A DNA stretch of 64,000 nucleotides from Solimonas thermocellulolyticum. Lineage in GTDB: Bacteria; Pseudomonadota; Gammaproteobacteria; Nevskiales; Nevskiaceae. This document shows, one piece after another, positions 39,099 through 47,742 of the stretch. Below the pieces are notes generated by a model. It worked only from the letters and a program-made list of their open reading frames with translations. It was not told the origin of the DNA and did no database searches. Made by a program: the position numbers and the translations under genes. The first letter of the stretch is position 1. Each line of letters starts with the position of its first letter. The stretch lies in NCBI RefSeq assembly GCF_040327995.1, contig NZ_JBEPIJ010000009.1, positions 62,001 to 126,000 of the forward strand, written 5' to 3'.

Positions 39099-40148
39099 TC
39101 AAGTCGCGGCCTTGATGCCCGCCTGTGCCATGACCTCGGCGGCGAAGTCGGTTTGCTGCCTTTCGATACCCTCGCCGACGCAAAAGCGCACGAAGCGTGC
39201 GACCTTGGCGCCCTTGTCCTTGAGCATCTGCTCGACGGTCTGATCCGGGTTCTTGACGAACGCCTGCCCCATCAGCGTGCTCTCGGCCACGAACTTCTTG
39301 ACCTTGCCGTCGATCATCTTGGCGAGGATCTCGGCCGGCTTGGGCTTGAAGCCGCCGCCGTACTTCTTCTTGATCGTCGCGTAGTCCTCGTCCCAGCGCT
39401 TCTTGTCGTCGGCCGTCAGGGCGTCGTAGACGCCGTTGGCTTTCTCGGCCTCCATTTCCTTGAGCACCGCGGCGAGCTTCTCGGACTCCGCCTTGGCGTC
39501 GGCCTGTTCCTGGGCCACGGTCGCCTCGATGATGCGGCGCTCGGCCTCGATCACCTCGGCCGGAACCGACGCCGCATCGAGGTAGCGCGGGCTCATCGCG
39601 GCGATGTGCATGGCCACGTCCTTGCCCGTGACCTCGTCCCCCGCCTCCATCGACACGATCACGCCGATCTTGTCGCCCGGGTGCATATAGGTCACCAGCG
39701 GACCGCCGGCCTTGGCCACGATCTCGAAGCGGCGGATCGTCATGTTCTCGCCGATCTTGCCAACCATCGCGCGACGGGTCTGGTCGAGCGTCTCGCTGCC
39801 GTCCTCGATCTGCACCAGCGCCTCGACCGTGGCCGGCCTGTGCTTGAGGGCGAGTTCGGCCGCGCGCTTGGCGAGGTTGCGGAATTCCTCGCCCTTGGCG
39901 ACGAAGTCGGTTTCGCAGTTGAGTTCGACGACGGCGACGGCCGTGGCGTCCGCGGCAAACGCGAGCACGCCCTCGGCCGCGGTGCGGCTGGCCTTCTTGT
40001 CCGCCTTGGCCGCGCCGTCCATGCGCAGCTTCTCGACCGCGGCGTCGATGTCGCCACCGGTGGCTTCGAGCGCCTTCTTACAATCGCCCATGCCGGCCCC
40101 GGTGCGGTCCCGCAGCTCCTTGACCAGTGCGGCAGTGATCTGCGCCAT
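39099..40148 (-). CDS. tsf: Elongation factor Ts with an unusual insertion
   Basis: A 349-residue guanine-nucleotide exchange factor for EF-Tu, longer than the 283 residues of E. coli. The N-terminal UBA-like domain (VKELRDRTGAGMGDCKKAL), the TDF motif (ELNCETDFVAKG) and the end GEGIERQQTDFAAEV are normal. Between VPAEVIEAERRIIEA (to about 210) and the conserved PAEILAKMIDGKVKKF (from 271) lie about 55 extra charged, mostly helical residues, in the region of the coiled-coil subdomain. Reading frame and codon use are continuous. The start ATG 40148 fits the family; it follows rpsB by four bases. Confidence 0.96.
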   Translation of the reverse strand: MAQITAALVKELRDRTGAGMGDCKKALEATGGDIDAAVEKLRMDGAAKADKKASRTAAEGVLAFAADATAVAVVELNCETDFVAKGEEFRNLAKRAAELALKHRPATVEALVQIEDGSETLDQTRRAMVGKIGENMTIRRFEIVAKAGGPLVTYMHPGDKIGVIVSMEAGDEVTGKDVAMHIAAMSPRYLDAASVPAEVIEAERRIIEATVAQEQADAKAESEKLAAVLKEMEAEKANGVYDALTADDKKRWDEDYATIKKKYGGGFKPKPAEILAKMIDGKVKKFVAESTLMGQAFVKNPDQTVEQMLKDKGAKVARFVRFCVGEGIERQQTDFAAEVMAQAGIKAAT

Positions 40149-40152
40149 CGTC

Positions 40153-40974
40153 TCAACCCTCCGCCGGTTCGCCACGCCGCGTGCGCGAGCCGCGGCCTTC
40201 ACCACCGGGCTTGCGCGGCGCGCTGCGCGGCTTGCGCGGTGCCGGGCGTTCCTCGGTGACTTCGACGAACTCTTCGACACGACCCGTGGTGTTGCTGCCG
40301 CGCCCTTCGATGATGGCGTCGGCCATACATTGCGCGTAGACCTTGATCGCGCGGGTGGCATCATCGTTGCCCGGAATCACGTAATCGACCAACTCGGGAT
40401 CGTTGTTGGTATCGACCACGGCGATCACGGGGATGCCCAGCTTGCGCGCCTCGGCCACCGCGTTCTTCTCATAGCCGGTGTCGATGACGAACAGGCAGTC
40501 CGGCAGACTCGGCATGTCCTTGATGCCGCCGAGGGATCGACGCAGCTTGTCGAGTTCCCGCTGAAAATTGAGCTGCTCCTTCTTGGTGAGGCGGTTGATC
40601 GAGCCGTCCTCGACCTGCTTTTCCATCTCGATCAGTCGCTTGATCGAGCCTTTGACGGTCTTGAAGTTGGTCAGCGTGCCGCCCAGCCAGCGCTGGTTGA
40701 CGTAGGGCATGCCGCAGCGCTTGGCCTCTTCCTCGATCGCGTCACGGGCTGCGCGCTTGGTGCCGACGAAGAGCACGCGCCCGCCGCTGGCGGCGACCTT
40801 GCCGGCGAACGCACAGGCGTCCTTGAGCATCGGCAGAGTCTGCTCGAGGTTGATGATGTGGATGCGATTGCGGTCGCCGAAGATGAATTCGCGCATCTTC
40901 GGGTTCCAGTAGCGGGTGCGGTGTCCGAAATGGACACCCGCTTCCAGCAACTGGCGCATGGTGACGTTCGCCAT
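40153..40974 (-). CDS. rpsB: 30S ribosomal protein S2
   Basis: A 273-residue small-subunit protein. ANVTMRQLLEAGVHFGH begins the conserved part, then YWNPKMREFIFGDRN, YVNQRWLGGTLTNF, LPDCLFVIDTGYEKNAVAEA and PVIAVVDTNNDP. The ATG at 40974 has AAGGAG ten bases upstream. After residue 230 there is a basic, proline-rich tail of about 40 residues (APRKPRSAPRKPGG region) beyond the core fold, of variable type in this family. It is transcribed first, ahead of tsf. Confidence 0.98.
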   Translation of the reverse strand: MANVTMRQLLEAGVHFGHRTRYWNPKMREFIFGDRNRIHIINLEQTLPMLKDACAFAGKVAASGGRVLFVGTKRAARDAIEEEAKRCGMPYVNQRWLGGTLTNFKTVKGSIKRLIEMEKQVEDGSINRLTKKEQLNFQRELDKLRRSLGGIKDMPSLPDCLFVIDTGYEKNAVAEARKLGIPVIAVVDTNNDPELVDYVIPGNDDATRAIKVYAQCMADAIIEGRGSNTTGRVEEFVEVTEERPAPRKPRSAPRKPGGEGRGSRTRRGEPAEG

Positions 40975-41086
40975 GGTGATGAAGCTCCTTGGGTTGAGGG
41001 CAGACCGCGTCCGAGTCGAGTTCACCCAGGTAAGGACGCGGATGGATTTTCAAGGGCCTGCGGCGCGGCCGCATTGCCTTTGAAGG
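40975..41086 (-). ncRNA. Putative 5' leader of the rpsB-tsf mRNA
   Basis: From the promoter at 41093-41121, transcription should start near 41086, leaving about 110 untranslated bases before the rpsB ATG. In characterised gammaproteobacteria the rpsB leader carries a structured site for autogenous repression by S2. This leader holds GC-rich self-complementary parts (around 41055-41075) and an AAGGAG site near its end, but I did not fold it or match it base by base to the known motif. Confidence 0.45.
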
Positions 41087-41092
41087 GCGCGC

Positions 41093-41121
41093 TTTATACC
41101 ATAGCGCCCCCTCGCAAACAA
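41093..41121 (-). promoter_or_regulatory. Sigma-70 promoter for rpsB-tsf
   Basis: On the minus strand, TTGTTT (41116-41121) and TATAAA (41093-41098) are separated by exactly 17 bases. The -10 matches 5 of 6 and the -35 matches 4 of 6, including TTG. The site lies between the divergent rpsB and map genes. It is the best vegetative promoter seen in the window, as expected for a ribosomal protein operon. Confidence 0.75.
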
Positions 41122-41162
41122 CGTTGGCAAACAATGCTTTTCGCTGCTTCGGCAGAAACGAC

Positions 41163-41942
41163 GTGATCACGATCAAGACGGCCGAAGAACAGCAGAAGAT
41201 GCGCGAGGCTGGCGCAGCGGCGGCACGGGTGCTGATGATGATCGCGCCGCACGTGCGCGCCGGGATCACCACGGAGGAACTCGACCGCATCTGCCACGAC
41301 TACATCGTGCGCGAACTGGGTTGCATTCCCGCGCCGTTGAACTACGGCGCCACCCCGACCCGGCCCGCCTTCCCCAAATCGATCTGCACCTCGGTGAACC
41401 ACGTGGTCTGCCACGGCATTCCTGGTCCCAAGGTACTGAAGAAAGGGGATGTCGTGAACATCGACGTCACTGTCATCAAGGACGGCTTCCACGGCGATAC
41501 CAGCCGCATGTTCTATGTGGGCGAGCCGAGCATCCTCGCGCGGCGGTTGTGCGAGACTGCGCGCGAGGCGATGATCGAGGGCATCCGCAAGGTGGCGCCC
41601 GGCGTACGCCTCGGCGACATCGGCCATGCGATCCAGCGGTATGCGGAACAGCGCGGTTTCTCGATCGTGCGCGAATACTGTGGCCACGGCATCGGCCGCG
41701 TATTCCACGAGGACCCACAGATCCTGCACTACGGCCGCCCTGGCACGGGTCTTGAATTGCAACCCGGCATGACCTTCACGATCGAACCCATGGTCAACGC
41801 CGGAGCGCCTCACGTGAAACTGCTCCCCGACGGCTGGACCGTCGTGACCAAGGACCACTCGCTGTCCGCGCAGTGGGAGCACACCGTGCTCGTCACCGAA
41901 ACCGGATACGAAGTGCTGACACTGCGCGACGGCGAGATGTGA
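41163..41942 (+). CDS. map: Methionine aminopeptidase type I
   Basis: A 259-residue dinuclear metalloprotease removing the initiator methionine. Metal-ligand regions are NIDVTVIKDGFHGDTSRMF, HGIGRVFHEDPQI and PGMTFTIEPMV, with the last glutamate in the C-terminal EHTVLVTETGYEVLT. The GTG at 41163 (ITIKTAEEQQKM) matches the family N-terminus; an earlier TTG at 41124 adds 13 unlikely residues. The stop overlaps the glnD start. map diverges from rpsB, a conserved arrangement. Confidence 0.97.
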   Translation: MITIKTAEEQQKMREAGAAAARVLMMIAPHVRAGITTEELDRICHDYIVRELGCIPAPLNYGATPTRPAFPKSICTSVNHVVCHGIPGPKVLKKGDVVNIDVTVIKDGFHGDTSRMFYVGEPSILARRLCETAREAMIEGIRKVAPGVRLGDIGHAIQRYAEQRGFSIVREYCGHGIGRVFHEDPQILHYGRPGTGLELQPGMTFTIEPMVNAGAPHVKLLPDGWTVVTKDHSLSAQWEHTVLVTETGYEVLTLRDGEM

Positions 41943-44626
41943 TGGGCGCCGAAATCGACCTCGCCGAGGAAGAAGCGGCGACCATCTTCAGCGCGCCGCG
42001 CATCCGTTCGCGGCTGGCCAAGGGCGGTTACTCGATCGCCGCGTTCCGCGAGACCCTGAACTGGGGCCGTGAACGCTTGTACGCCCTGTTTCACGACGGG
42101 GTCCCGGCGGATTCGCTGGTGCACGCACGCGCCCACCTGGTCGACGAAGTATTGCGCGCCGCCTGGCAGAAGTTCTTGCCGGAGATCACCGGGGGACTCG
42201 CGCTGGTCGCGGTCGGCGGTTACGGCCGCGGCGAACTGCTGCCGCACTCGGACATCGACATCCTGCTGTTGCACCGCGGCGATGCGCTGGAACAGCATCG
42301 AAAAGCGCTCGAACACTTGACCGCCTTCGGCTGGGACATCGGCCTTGAGATCGGTCAGAGCGCGCGCACCGTCGAGGACTGCGTCGCCGAGGCGGCCAAG
42401 GACATCACCGTCATCACCAACCTGCTCGAAGCGCGCCTTTTGACCGGAGACGGCGACCTGTTCCGGCAGATGCAGCAGGCGCTCACCCCCGACAAGCTAT
42501 GGCCGGTCACGGCCTTCTTCGAGGCCAAGAAAGCCGAGCAGGCGGCGCGCTACCGCAAGTTCGACGACACCGGCTACAAGCTCGAACCCAACGTCAAGGA
42601 AAGTCCGGGCGGCCTGCGCGACATCCATACCATCGCCTGGGTCGCCAAGCGCCATTTCAATGCCCAGACCTTGTCGGAGCTGCGCGAGCGCGGCTTTCTG
42701 ACCAAGCAGGAATGCGACGAGTTGTTCGCCGGCCAGGACTTTCTCTGGCGCGTGCGCTTCGCGCTGCACATGATCAGCGGCCGCCGCGAGGACCGTCTGC
42801 TGTTCGACAGCCAGCTCAAGATCGCGCAGCTTTTCGGCTACGTGGACACCGACGCCAACAAGGCCGTCGAGCAGTTCATGCAGCTCTATTACCGCACGAT
42901 CAAGACCTTGTCGTGCCTGAACGACATGCTGTTACAGCTGTTCGAGGAGGCGATCGTGCACGCCGACCGGGCCGCCGCCGAGCCCGAGGCGATCAACGCG
43001 CGCTTCCAGATCCGAAACGGTTACCTGGAGACCCGCGACGACGAGGTGTTCCGGCGCACGCCCTGGGCGCTGCTCGAAGTTTTCCTCCTGCTGCAACAAC
43101 ACCCGCGCATCGAGGGCATACGCGCACAGACATTGCGCATGATCCTACGCGACGGACGTCTGCTCACCGACGAAGTGCGCAACTCGGTCAAGGCACGCGC
43201 GCTGTTCATGGCGATGTTCCGCGAGGGCCGCGGGCTGACCCGCAGCCTACGGCGCATGAACCGTTACGGCGTGCTCGGCCGCTACGTGCCGGAGTTCGGT
43301 CGCATCGTCGGCCTGATGCAGTACGACCTGTTCCATACGCTCACGGTCGACGAGCACATCCTGTACGTGCTGCGCAACGCGCGTCGCTTCGCGATGCAGC
43401 GCTTTCGTCACGAGCTGCCGTACTGCAGCGAGGTGATGGAACGTCTCGCCAAGCCGGAGCTGCTCTACCTGGCGGCGTTCTGGCACGACATGGCCAAAGG
43501 CCGCGGTGGGGATCACTCACAGATCGGGGCCGAGGAAGCGCAGGCCTTTTGTCTGGCGCACGGTCTGTCGCATGCGGACGCCAGCCTGGTCGCCTGGCTC
43601 GTGGAGCACCATCTGCTGATGTCGCTGACGGCGCAGAAGCAGGACCTGAGCGATGCGCGCGTGATCGCCGAGTTCGCGCGCAAGGTCGGCGACCGCACCC
43701 GCCTCGACTACCTCTTTCTGCTGACCTGTGCCGACATCCGCGGCACCAATCCGGCGCTGTGGAACTCCTGGCGTGAATCCTTGCTCAAGGACTTGTACCG
43801 CCAGAGCGCGCGCTTGCTCGAAGGCAGTATCGACCAGGGCTCTCTGGAGCGCGAACGCGCCGAACAGGCGCGTGCGCAGGCACTGGCCTTGCTCGCCGAT
43901 CAGACCATCTCCGCCGATGTCGCCGAGGCGGTCTGGAAGCGCTTCGACCGCGACTACTTTCTGCGCCACACGCCGGCGGAACTGGTCTGGCAGTTGCCGG
44001 CGATCGCCCGTGTGCAGGAAGCCGAGCTGCCGCTGGTGATGGTGGACACCATCGACGATCGCGGCACCACCGTCTTCGTCTACACGCGCGATCGCGACCA
44101 TCTCTTCGGCCTGACCACCGGGGTTCTGGCGCGCCTGGGCCTGAACATTCTCGACGCACGCCTGCACACGACCGACGACGGTTTCGTGCTCGACTCCTAC
44201 GTGGTCATCGAAAACGACAATGCGCCGATCACGTCGACCATGCGCAAGGAAGAGATCCGCGCGGCGCTGCGCAAGGTGCTCAGCGATCCGGAGGTCTCGA
44301 CCATCGACGTCAACCGTCGCATGCCGCAGCGGCTCAAGCATTTCGACACGCCGACGCAGGTCTATTTCAGCCAAGACCCGGCGCGCCGGCGCACCGTGCT
44401 GGAGCTGGTCACCGCAGACCAGCCCGGCCTGCTGTCGCTCATCGGCCGTGTGTTCCAGCGGCGCGGCATCCTGCTCAACGCTGCCAAGGTCGCCACCATC
44501 GGCGAGCGTGCCGAGGACGTGTTCTACATCACCGATCGCATGCACCGACCGATCACCGACGAAAAAGTCCTCGACGAACTGCGCGAAGTGCTGATCCGCA
44601 CCCTGGACCGCCGCGAGGCGGCCTGA
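41942..44626 (+). CDS. glnD: Bifunctional uridylyltransferase/uridylyl-removing enzyme GlnD
   Basis: An 894-residue nitrogen sensor that uridylylates PII at low glutamine and deuridylylates it at high glutamine. The nucleotidyltransferase motif is GGYGRGELLPHSDIDILL (about 92-109). The HD domain for removal is near 513-528 (FWHDMAKGRGGDHS). Two ACT domains for glutamine sensing lie at about 700-775 and 815-890. The ATG at 41942 overlaps the map stop (TGATG). map-glnD-dapD is the common gammaproteobacterial order. Confidence 0.98.
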   Translation: MGAEIDLAEEEAATIFSAPRIRSRLAKGGYSIAAFRETLNWGRERLYALFHDGVPADSLVHARAHLVDEVLRAAWQKFLPEITGGLALVAVGGYGRGELLPHSDIDILLLHRGDALEQHRKALEHLTAFGWDIGLEIGQSARTVEDCVAEAAKDITVITNLLEARLLTGDGDLFRQMQQALTPDKLWPVTAFFEAKKAEQAARYRKFDDTGYKLEPNVKESPGGLRDIHTIAWVAKRHFNAQTLSELRERGFLTKQECDELFAGQDFLWRVRFALHMISGRREDRLLFDSQLKIAQLFGYVDTDANKAVEQFMQLYYRTIKTLSCLNDMLLQLFEEAIVHADRAAAEPEAINARFQIRNGYLETRDDEVFRRTPWALLEVFLLLQQHPRIEGIRAQTLRMILRDGRLLTDEVRNSVKARALFMAMFREGRGLTRSLRRMNRYGVLGRYVPEFGRIVGLMQYDLFHTLTVDEHILYVLRNARRFAMQRFRHELPYCSEVMERLAKPELLYLAAFWHDMAKGRGGDHSQIGAEEAQAFCLAHGLSHADASLVAWLVEHHLLMSLTAQKQDLSDARVIAEFARKVGDRTRLDYLFLLTCADIRGTNPALWNSWRESLLKDLYRQSARLLEGSIDQGSLERERAEQARAQALALLADQTISADVAEAVWKRFDRDYFLRHTPAELVWQLPAIARVQEAELPLVMVDTIDDRGTTVFVYTRDRDHLFGLTTGVLARLGLNILDARLHTTDDGFVLDSYVVIENDNAPITSTMRKEEIRAALRKVLSDPEVSTIDVNRRMPQRLKHFDTPTQVYFSQDPARRRTVLELVTADQPGLLSLIGRVFQRRGILLNAAKVATIGERAEDVFYITDRMHRPITDEKVLDELREVLIRTLDRREAA

Positions 44627-44731
44627 TCGGCATCGGCCCGCGAATAGACTGTGACCCGTCGCGAACGTATGCAGATCGGTTCCCCCGGCATCGACTGACA
44701 TTCGTTTGCGCACTTGCGGAGATCCTGGACC

Positions 44732-45544
44732 GTGCAAGAACTGAAGATCCGAATCGAAACCGCGTGGGATGCACGCGAGCATCTCGACCACGGCGATGCC
44801 GCGCTGCGCGAAGCGGTCGAAACCGCCATCGGCCTGCTCGACAGCGGCCAGGCGCGCGTCGCCGAACCGACGCCCGGCGGCTGGCAGGTCAACGAATGGC
44901 TGAAGAAGGCGGTGCTGCTGTACTTTCGCCTGCACGACAACGCCAGGATCGAGTTGGGTGGCCTCATCGGCTACGACAAGGTGCCGCTCAAGTTCGCTGG
45001 CTGGACCGACGCCGAGTTCAAGGCGCAGGGCGCGCGCGTGGTACCGCCGGCGGCGGTGCGCAAAGGCGCGTACATCGCCCCGGGCGCGATCCTGATGCCG
45101 TCCTACGTCAACATCGGTGCGTATGTCGGCAGCGGCACCATGGTCGATACCTGGGCCACGGTCGGCTCCTGCGCACAGATCGGCGCCAACTGCCATCTAT
45201 CCGGCGGCGTCGGCATCGGTGGCGTTCTCGAACCCTTGCAGGCCAGCCCGACGATCATCGAAGACGACTGCTTCATCGGCGCGCGCTCGGAAATCGTCGA
45301 GGGCGTGGTCGTCGAGAAGGGCGCGGTCATCTCGATGGGTGTGTTCATCGGCCAGTCGACACCGATCTACGACCGCGAGGCGGACCGGGTGCTCTACGGT
45401 CGCGTGCCGGCCGGCAGCGTCGTCGTCGCCGGATCGCTGCCCAAGAACGAGCGCTACAACCTCAATTGCGCGGTCATCGTCAAGCGCGTCGACGCGCAGA
45501 CGCGCAAAAAGGTCGGCATCAATGCCTTGCTGCGCGACTCGTGA
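44732..45544 (+). CDS. dapD: Tetrahydrodipicolinate N-succinyltransferase
   Basis: A 270-residue hexapeptide-repeat enzyme of the succinylase branch of lysine/diaminopimelate synthesis. GTG at 44732 (VQELKIRIETAWD) matches the family start and has GGAG upstream; a TTG at 44714 is less likely. Conserved parts are WLKKAVLLYFRLHDN, VVPPAAVRKGAYI, LMPSYVNIGAYVGSGTMVDTW and GVGIGGVLEP. Its TGA stop is the first three bases of a heptamer array leading into dapE. Confidence 0.97.
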   Translation: MQELKIRIETAWDAREHLDHGDAALREAVETAIGLLDSGQARVAEPTPGGWQVNEWLKKAVLLYFRLHDNARIELGGLIGYDKVPLKFAGWTDAEFKAQGARVVPPAAVRKGAYIAPGAILMPSYVNIGAYVGSGTMVDTWATVGSCAQIGANCHLSGGVGIGGVLEPLQASPTIIEDDCFIGARSEIVEGVVVEKGAVISMGVFIGQSTPIYDREADRVLYGRVPAGSVVVAGSLPKNERYNLNCAVIVKRVDAQTRKKVGINALLRDS

Positions 45545-45569
45545 GACGTCGGACGTGAGATCTGAGACG
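45542..45569. repeat. Four in-phase heptamers at the dapD-dapE junction
   Basis: Bases 45542-45569 read TGAGACG, TCGGACG, TGAGATC, TGAGACG: four 7-base units with two exact copies. The dapD stop TGA is the first three bases of unit 1. The GTG start of dapE (45555-45557) straddles units 2 and 3. The array thus lies partly inside dapE and encodes its first residues (RSET). The unit differs in sequence from the uppS-cdsA array but has the same 7-base period. Confidence 0.65.
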
Positions 45570-46691
45570 GACTGCGCCGTTCTCGACCTGACCCGCGCGC
45601 TGATCGCGCGACGCTCGCTGACACCGGACGATGCCGGCTGCTGCGCGCTGATCGCCGATCGGCTGCGCGCGCTCGGCTTTGCCATCGAGTACATCGACGC
45701 CGGCGGCGTCACCAATCTGTGGGCCACGCTCGGCAACGGCGGCCCGCTGCTGGTTCTCGCCGGGCACACCGACGTGGTACCGACCGGGCCGCGCGAGCTG
45801 TGGACTTGCGATCCCTTCGAGCCGACGATCCGCGACGGCGTGCTCTACGGGCGTGGTGCCGCCGACATGAAATCCGGACTCGCGGCGATGGTCTGTGCGA
45901 CCGAGCGTCTGCTCGCGCGGCGTCGCCTCACGGGCACCCTCGCCTATCTGATCACCAGCGACGAGGAAGGCGCGGCACGCTACGGCACCCGCCATGCGGT
46001 CGCGGTGCTGCAATCGCGCGGCATCCGGCCGGACTACGCCATCGTCGGCGAGGCAACGGCGTCGCAGCGGCTCGGCGATCGCATCATCGTCGGCCGGCGC
46101 GGTTCGCTCGGCTGCAACCTGCGAGTGCTCGGCAAGCAGGGGCACGTCGCCTACCCAGAGAAAGCCGACAACCCACTGCACCGACTCGCGCCGGCGCTCG
46201 CCGAGCTGGTCGCGACGCGCTGGGACGAGGGCAACGCCCATTTCCCGCCCACCTCGTTCCAGATCTCGAACCTCCATGCCGGCACCGGCGCCAACAACGT
46301 GATTCCCGGTCAGGCGGACCTGGTTTTCAACTTTCGCTATTGCACCGAGTCCACCGCGGACGGCCTCAAGGCGCGCGTCAGCGACATCCTCGACCGCCAC
46401 GGCCTGCGCGTCGAGGCCGACTGGTGGCACAGCGGCGAGCCCTATCTGACGGCCCCCGGTGCGCTGATCGAGGCCGCACGAGCGGCCGTGCGCGACGTCA
46501 CCGGCCTAGACCCGCAACTGTTCACCGGCGGTGGCACCTCGGACGGCCGCTTCATCGCGCCATGGGGTGCGCAGGTGGTCGAGATCGGTCCGGTCAACGA
46601 CAGCATCCACAAGATCGACGAGCACGTAAACGTCGCCGACCTGCCGCGGCTGTCGGCCATCTACGAAGGCATCATCGACCGCTTGCTGTGA
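45555..46691 (+). CDS. dapE: Succinyl-diaminopimelate desuccinylase
   Basis: A 378-residue M20-family dizinc hydrolase releasing LL-diaminopimelate. Metal ligands are in LAGHTDVVPTG, GRGAADMKSG, TSDEEGAA and the C-terminal NDSIHKIDEHV. The GTG at 45555 gives an N-terminus (CAVLDLTRALIARRSLTPDDAGC) that aligns with the family. It lies ten bases after dapD. The longer open frame upstream shadows dapD. dapC is not adjacent. Confidence 0.97.
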   Translation: MRSETDCAVLDLTRALIARRSLTPDDAGCCALIADRLRALGFAIEYIDAGGVTNLWATLGNGGPLLVLAGHTDVVPTGPRELWTCDPFEPTIRDGVLYGRGAADMKSGLAAMVCATERLLARRRLTGTLAYLITSDEEGAARYGTRHAVAVLQSRGIRPDYAIVGEATASQRLGDRIIVGRRGSLGCNLRVLGKQGHVAYPEKADNPLHRLAPALAELVATRWDEGNAHFPPTSFQISNLHAGTGANNVIPGQADLVFNFRYCTESTADGLKARVSDILDRHGLRVEADWWHSGEPYLTAPGALIEAARAAVRDVTGLDPQLFTGGGTSDGRFIAPWGAQVVEIGPVNDSIHKIDEHVNVADLPRLSAIYEGIIDRLL

Positions 46692-47683
46692 TCAACGTCA
46701 CCGACTTTGCGCCGACACGGCCGATCCGCCACGCGCAGATCCAGTCGGTGCTGGCGACCAAGAGCCCGCGGCGACGCAAGTGGTTGCGCCGCGGCAATCG
46801 CATGGAAGCACTCGCCACCCACCACGTGCTCGACGCCGGCGACGGCGTACGCCTGACCGGCTGGCTGTCGCACCAAGCGTCCTGCGAACCCCGCGGCCTG
46901 GTCGTACTGATCCACGGCTGGGAGGGCTGCCACGACTCGACCTATCTGTACTCGATGGCCTGCGCGCTGTTCGCTGCCGGCTACGAGGTGTTCCGCCTCA
47001 ATCTGCGCGACCACGGCGGCACCCACCACCTCAACCGCGAGGTGTTCCACTCGGCGCGGATCAAGGAGGTGCTCGGCGCGATCCGGGCCGTGCAAGCGCT
47101 GACGCCGACGCAACCCTTGTTCGTCGTCGGCTTTTCGCTCGGCGGCAATTTCGCGCTGCGCGTCGGCCTCTACGGCCCTGCGGTCGGCCTGCGGCCGCGG
47201 CTGAGCATCGGCATCTGTCCGGCGATCAATCCACGCGCGACCATCGAGGCCATCGACGGCGGCTCGGCGATGTTTCGCTGGTACTTCATGCGCAAGTGGC
47301 GCGCGACGGTGATGGCGAAGGCGGCGGCCTGGCCCGAGTATGCGGCGGCGGCCGACGCCTACCTGCGCATGCGCCGGCTGCTCGATATCACCGCACGCTT
47401 CGCCGAGGAGCAGACCGAATATGGCGCATTGGAGCCTTACCTCGCCGCCTACACGCTCAGCGCCGAGCAGATTCTCGAGGCGGCATCACCGCTGGCGATC
47501 ATCACCGCCGCCGACGATCCGGTGATCCCGCTCGCCGACTTCCGCGGACTGGCCGTACGCGGTGCGCTCGAGGCCTTCGACGTCACCGCGCACGGCGGTC
47601 ACTGCGGCTTCATCGAGAACCTCGGTCTCGACAGTTGGGCGGAGCGCCGCGTACTCACGCTGCTGGAACGCACGAACGACTGA
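46688..47683 (+). CDS. YheT-type alpha/beta hydrolase
   Basis: A 331-residue alpha/beta-hydrolase of the YheT (AB-hydrolase 4) family. The oxyanion region is LIHGWEGCHDSTY, the nucleophile S150 lies in GFSLGGNFA, the acid is near TAADDPVIPL (about 282) and the histidine lies in TAHGGHCGFIE (about 307). The start GTG 46688 overlaps the dapE stop (GTGA), so it is co-translated with lysine biosynthesis. Members have carboxylesterase-like activity on uncertain substrates; no signal peptide is seen. Confidence 0.85.
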   Translation: MINVTDFAPTRPIRHAQIQSVLATKSPRRRKWLRRGNRMEALATHHVLDAGDGVRLTGWLSHQASCEPRGLVVLIHGWEGCHDSTYLYSMACALFAAGYEVFRLNLRDHGGTHHLNREVFHSARIKEVLGAIRAVQALTPTQPLFVVGFSLGGNFALRVGLYGPAVGLRPRLSIGICPAINPRATIEAIDGGSAMFRWYFMRKWRATVMAKAAAWPEYAAAADAYLRMRRLLDITARFAEEQTEYGALEPYLAAYTLSAEQILEAASPLAIITAADDPVIPLADFRGLAVRGALEAFDVTAHGGHCGFIENLGLDSWAERRVLTLLERTND

Positions 47684-47696
47684 CGCGCAAACGAAA

Positions 47697-47724
47697 ACCG
47701 CCCGCGGCCGGTGCTGCGAGCGGT
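47697..47724 (-). terminator. Intrinsic terminator of the aldolase gene
   Basis: ACCGCCCGC (47697-47705) pairs with GCGAGCGGT (47716-47724) apart from one mismatch, with a 10-base loop. On the minus strand the stem is followed directly by TTTTCGTTT. It lies in the 59-base gap between two convergent genes, correctly placed to end the aldolase transcript. Confidence 0.7.
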
Positions 47725-47742
47725 CGTCGATCCGAGTCGGAC

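Noticed and set aside
38274..40259. A 661-codon plus-strand open frame opposite pyrH and tsf.
   Set aside because: Low-complexity, histidine/arginine/leucine-rich shadow of essential genes on the minus strand, with no start context.
43517..45196. A 559-codon minus-strand open frame opposite glnD and dapD.
   Set aside because: Shadow frame; glnD and dapD are continuous, conserved and correctly spaced on the plus strand.
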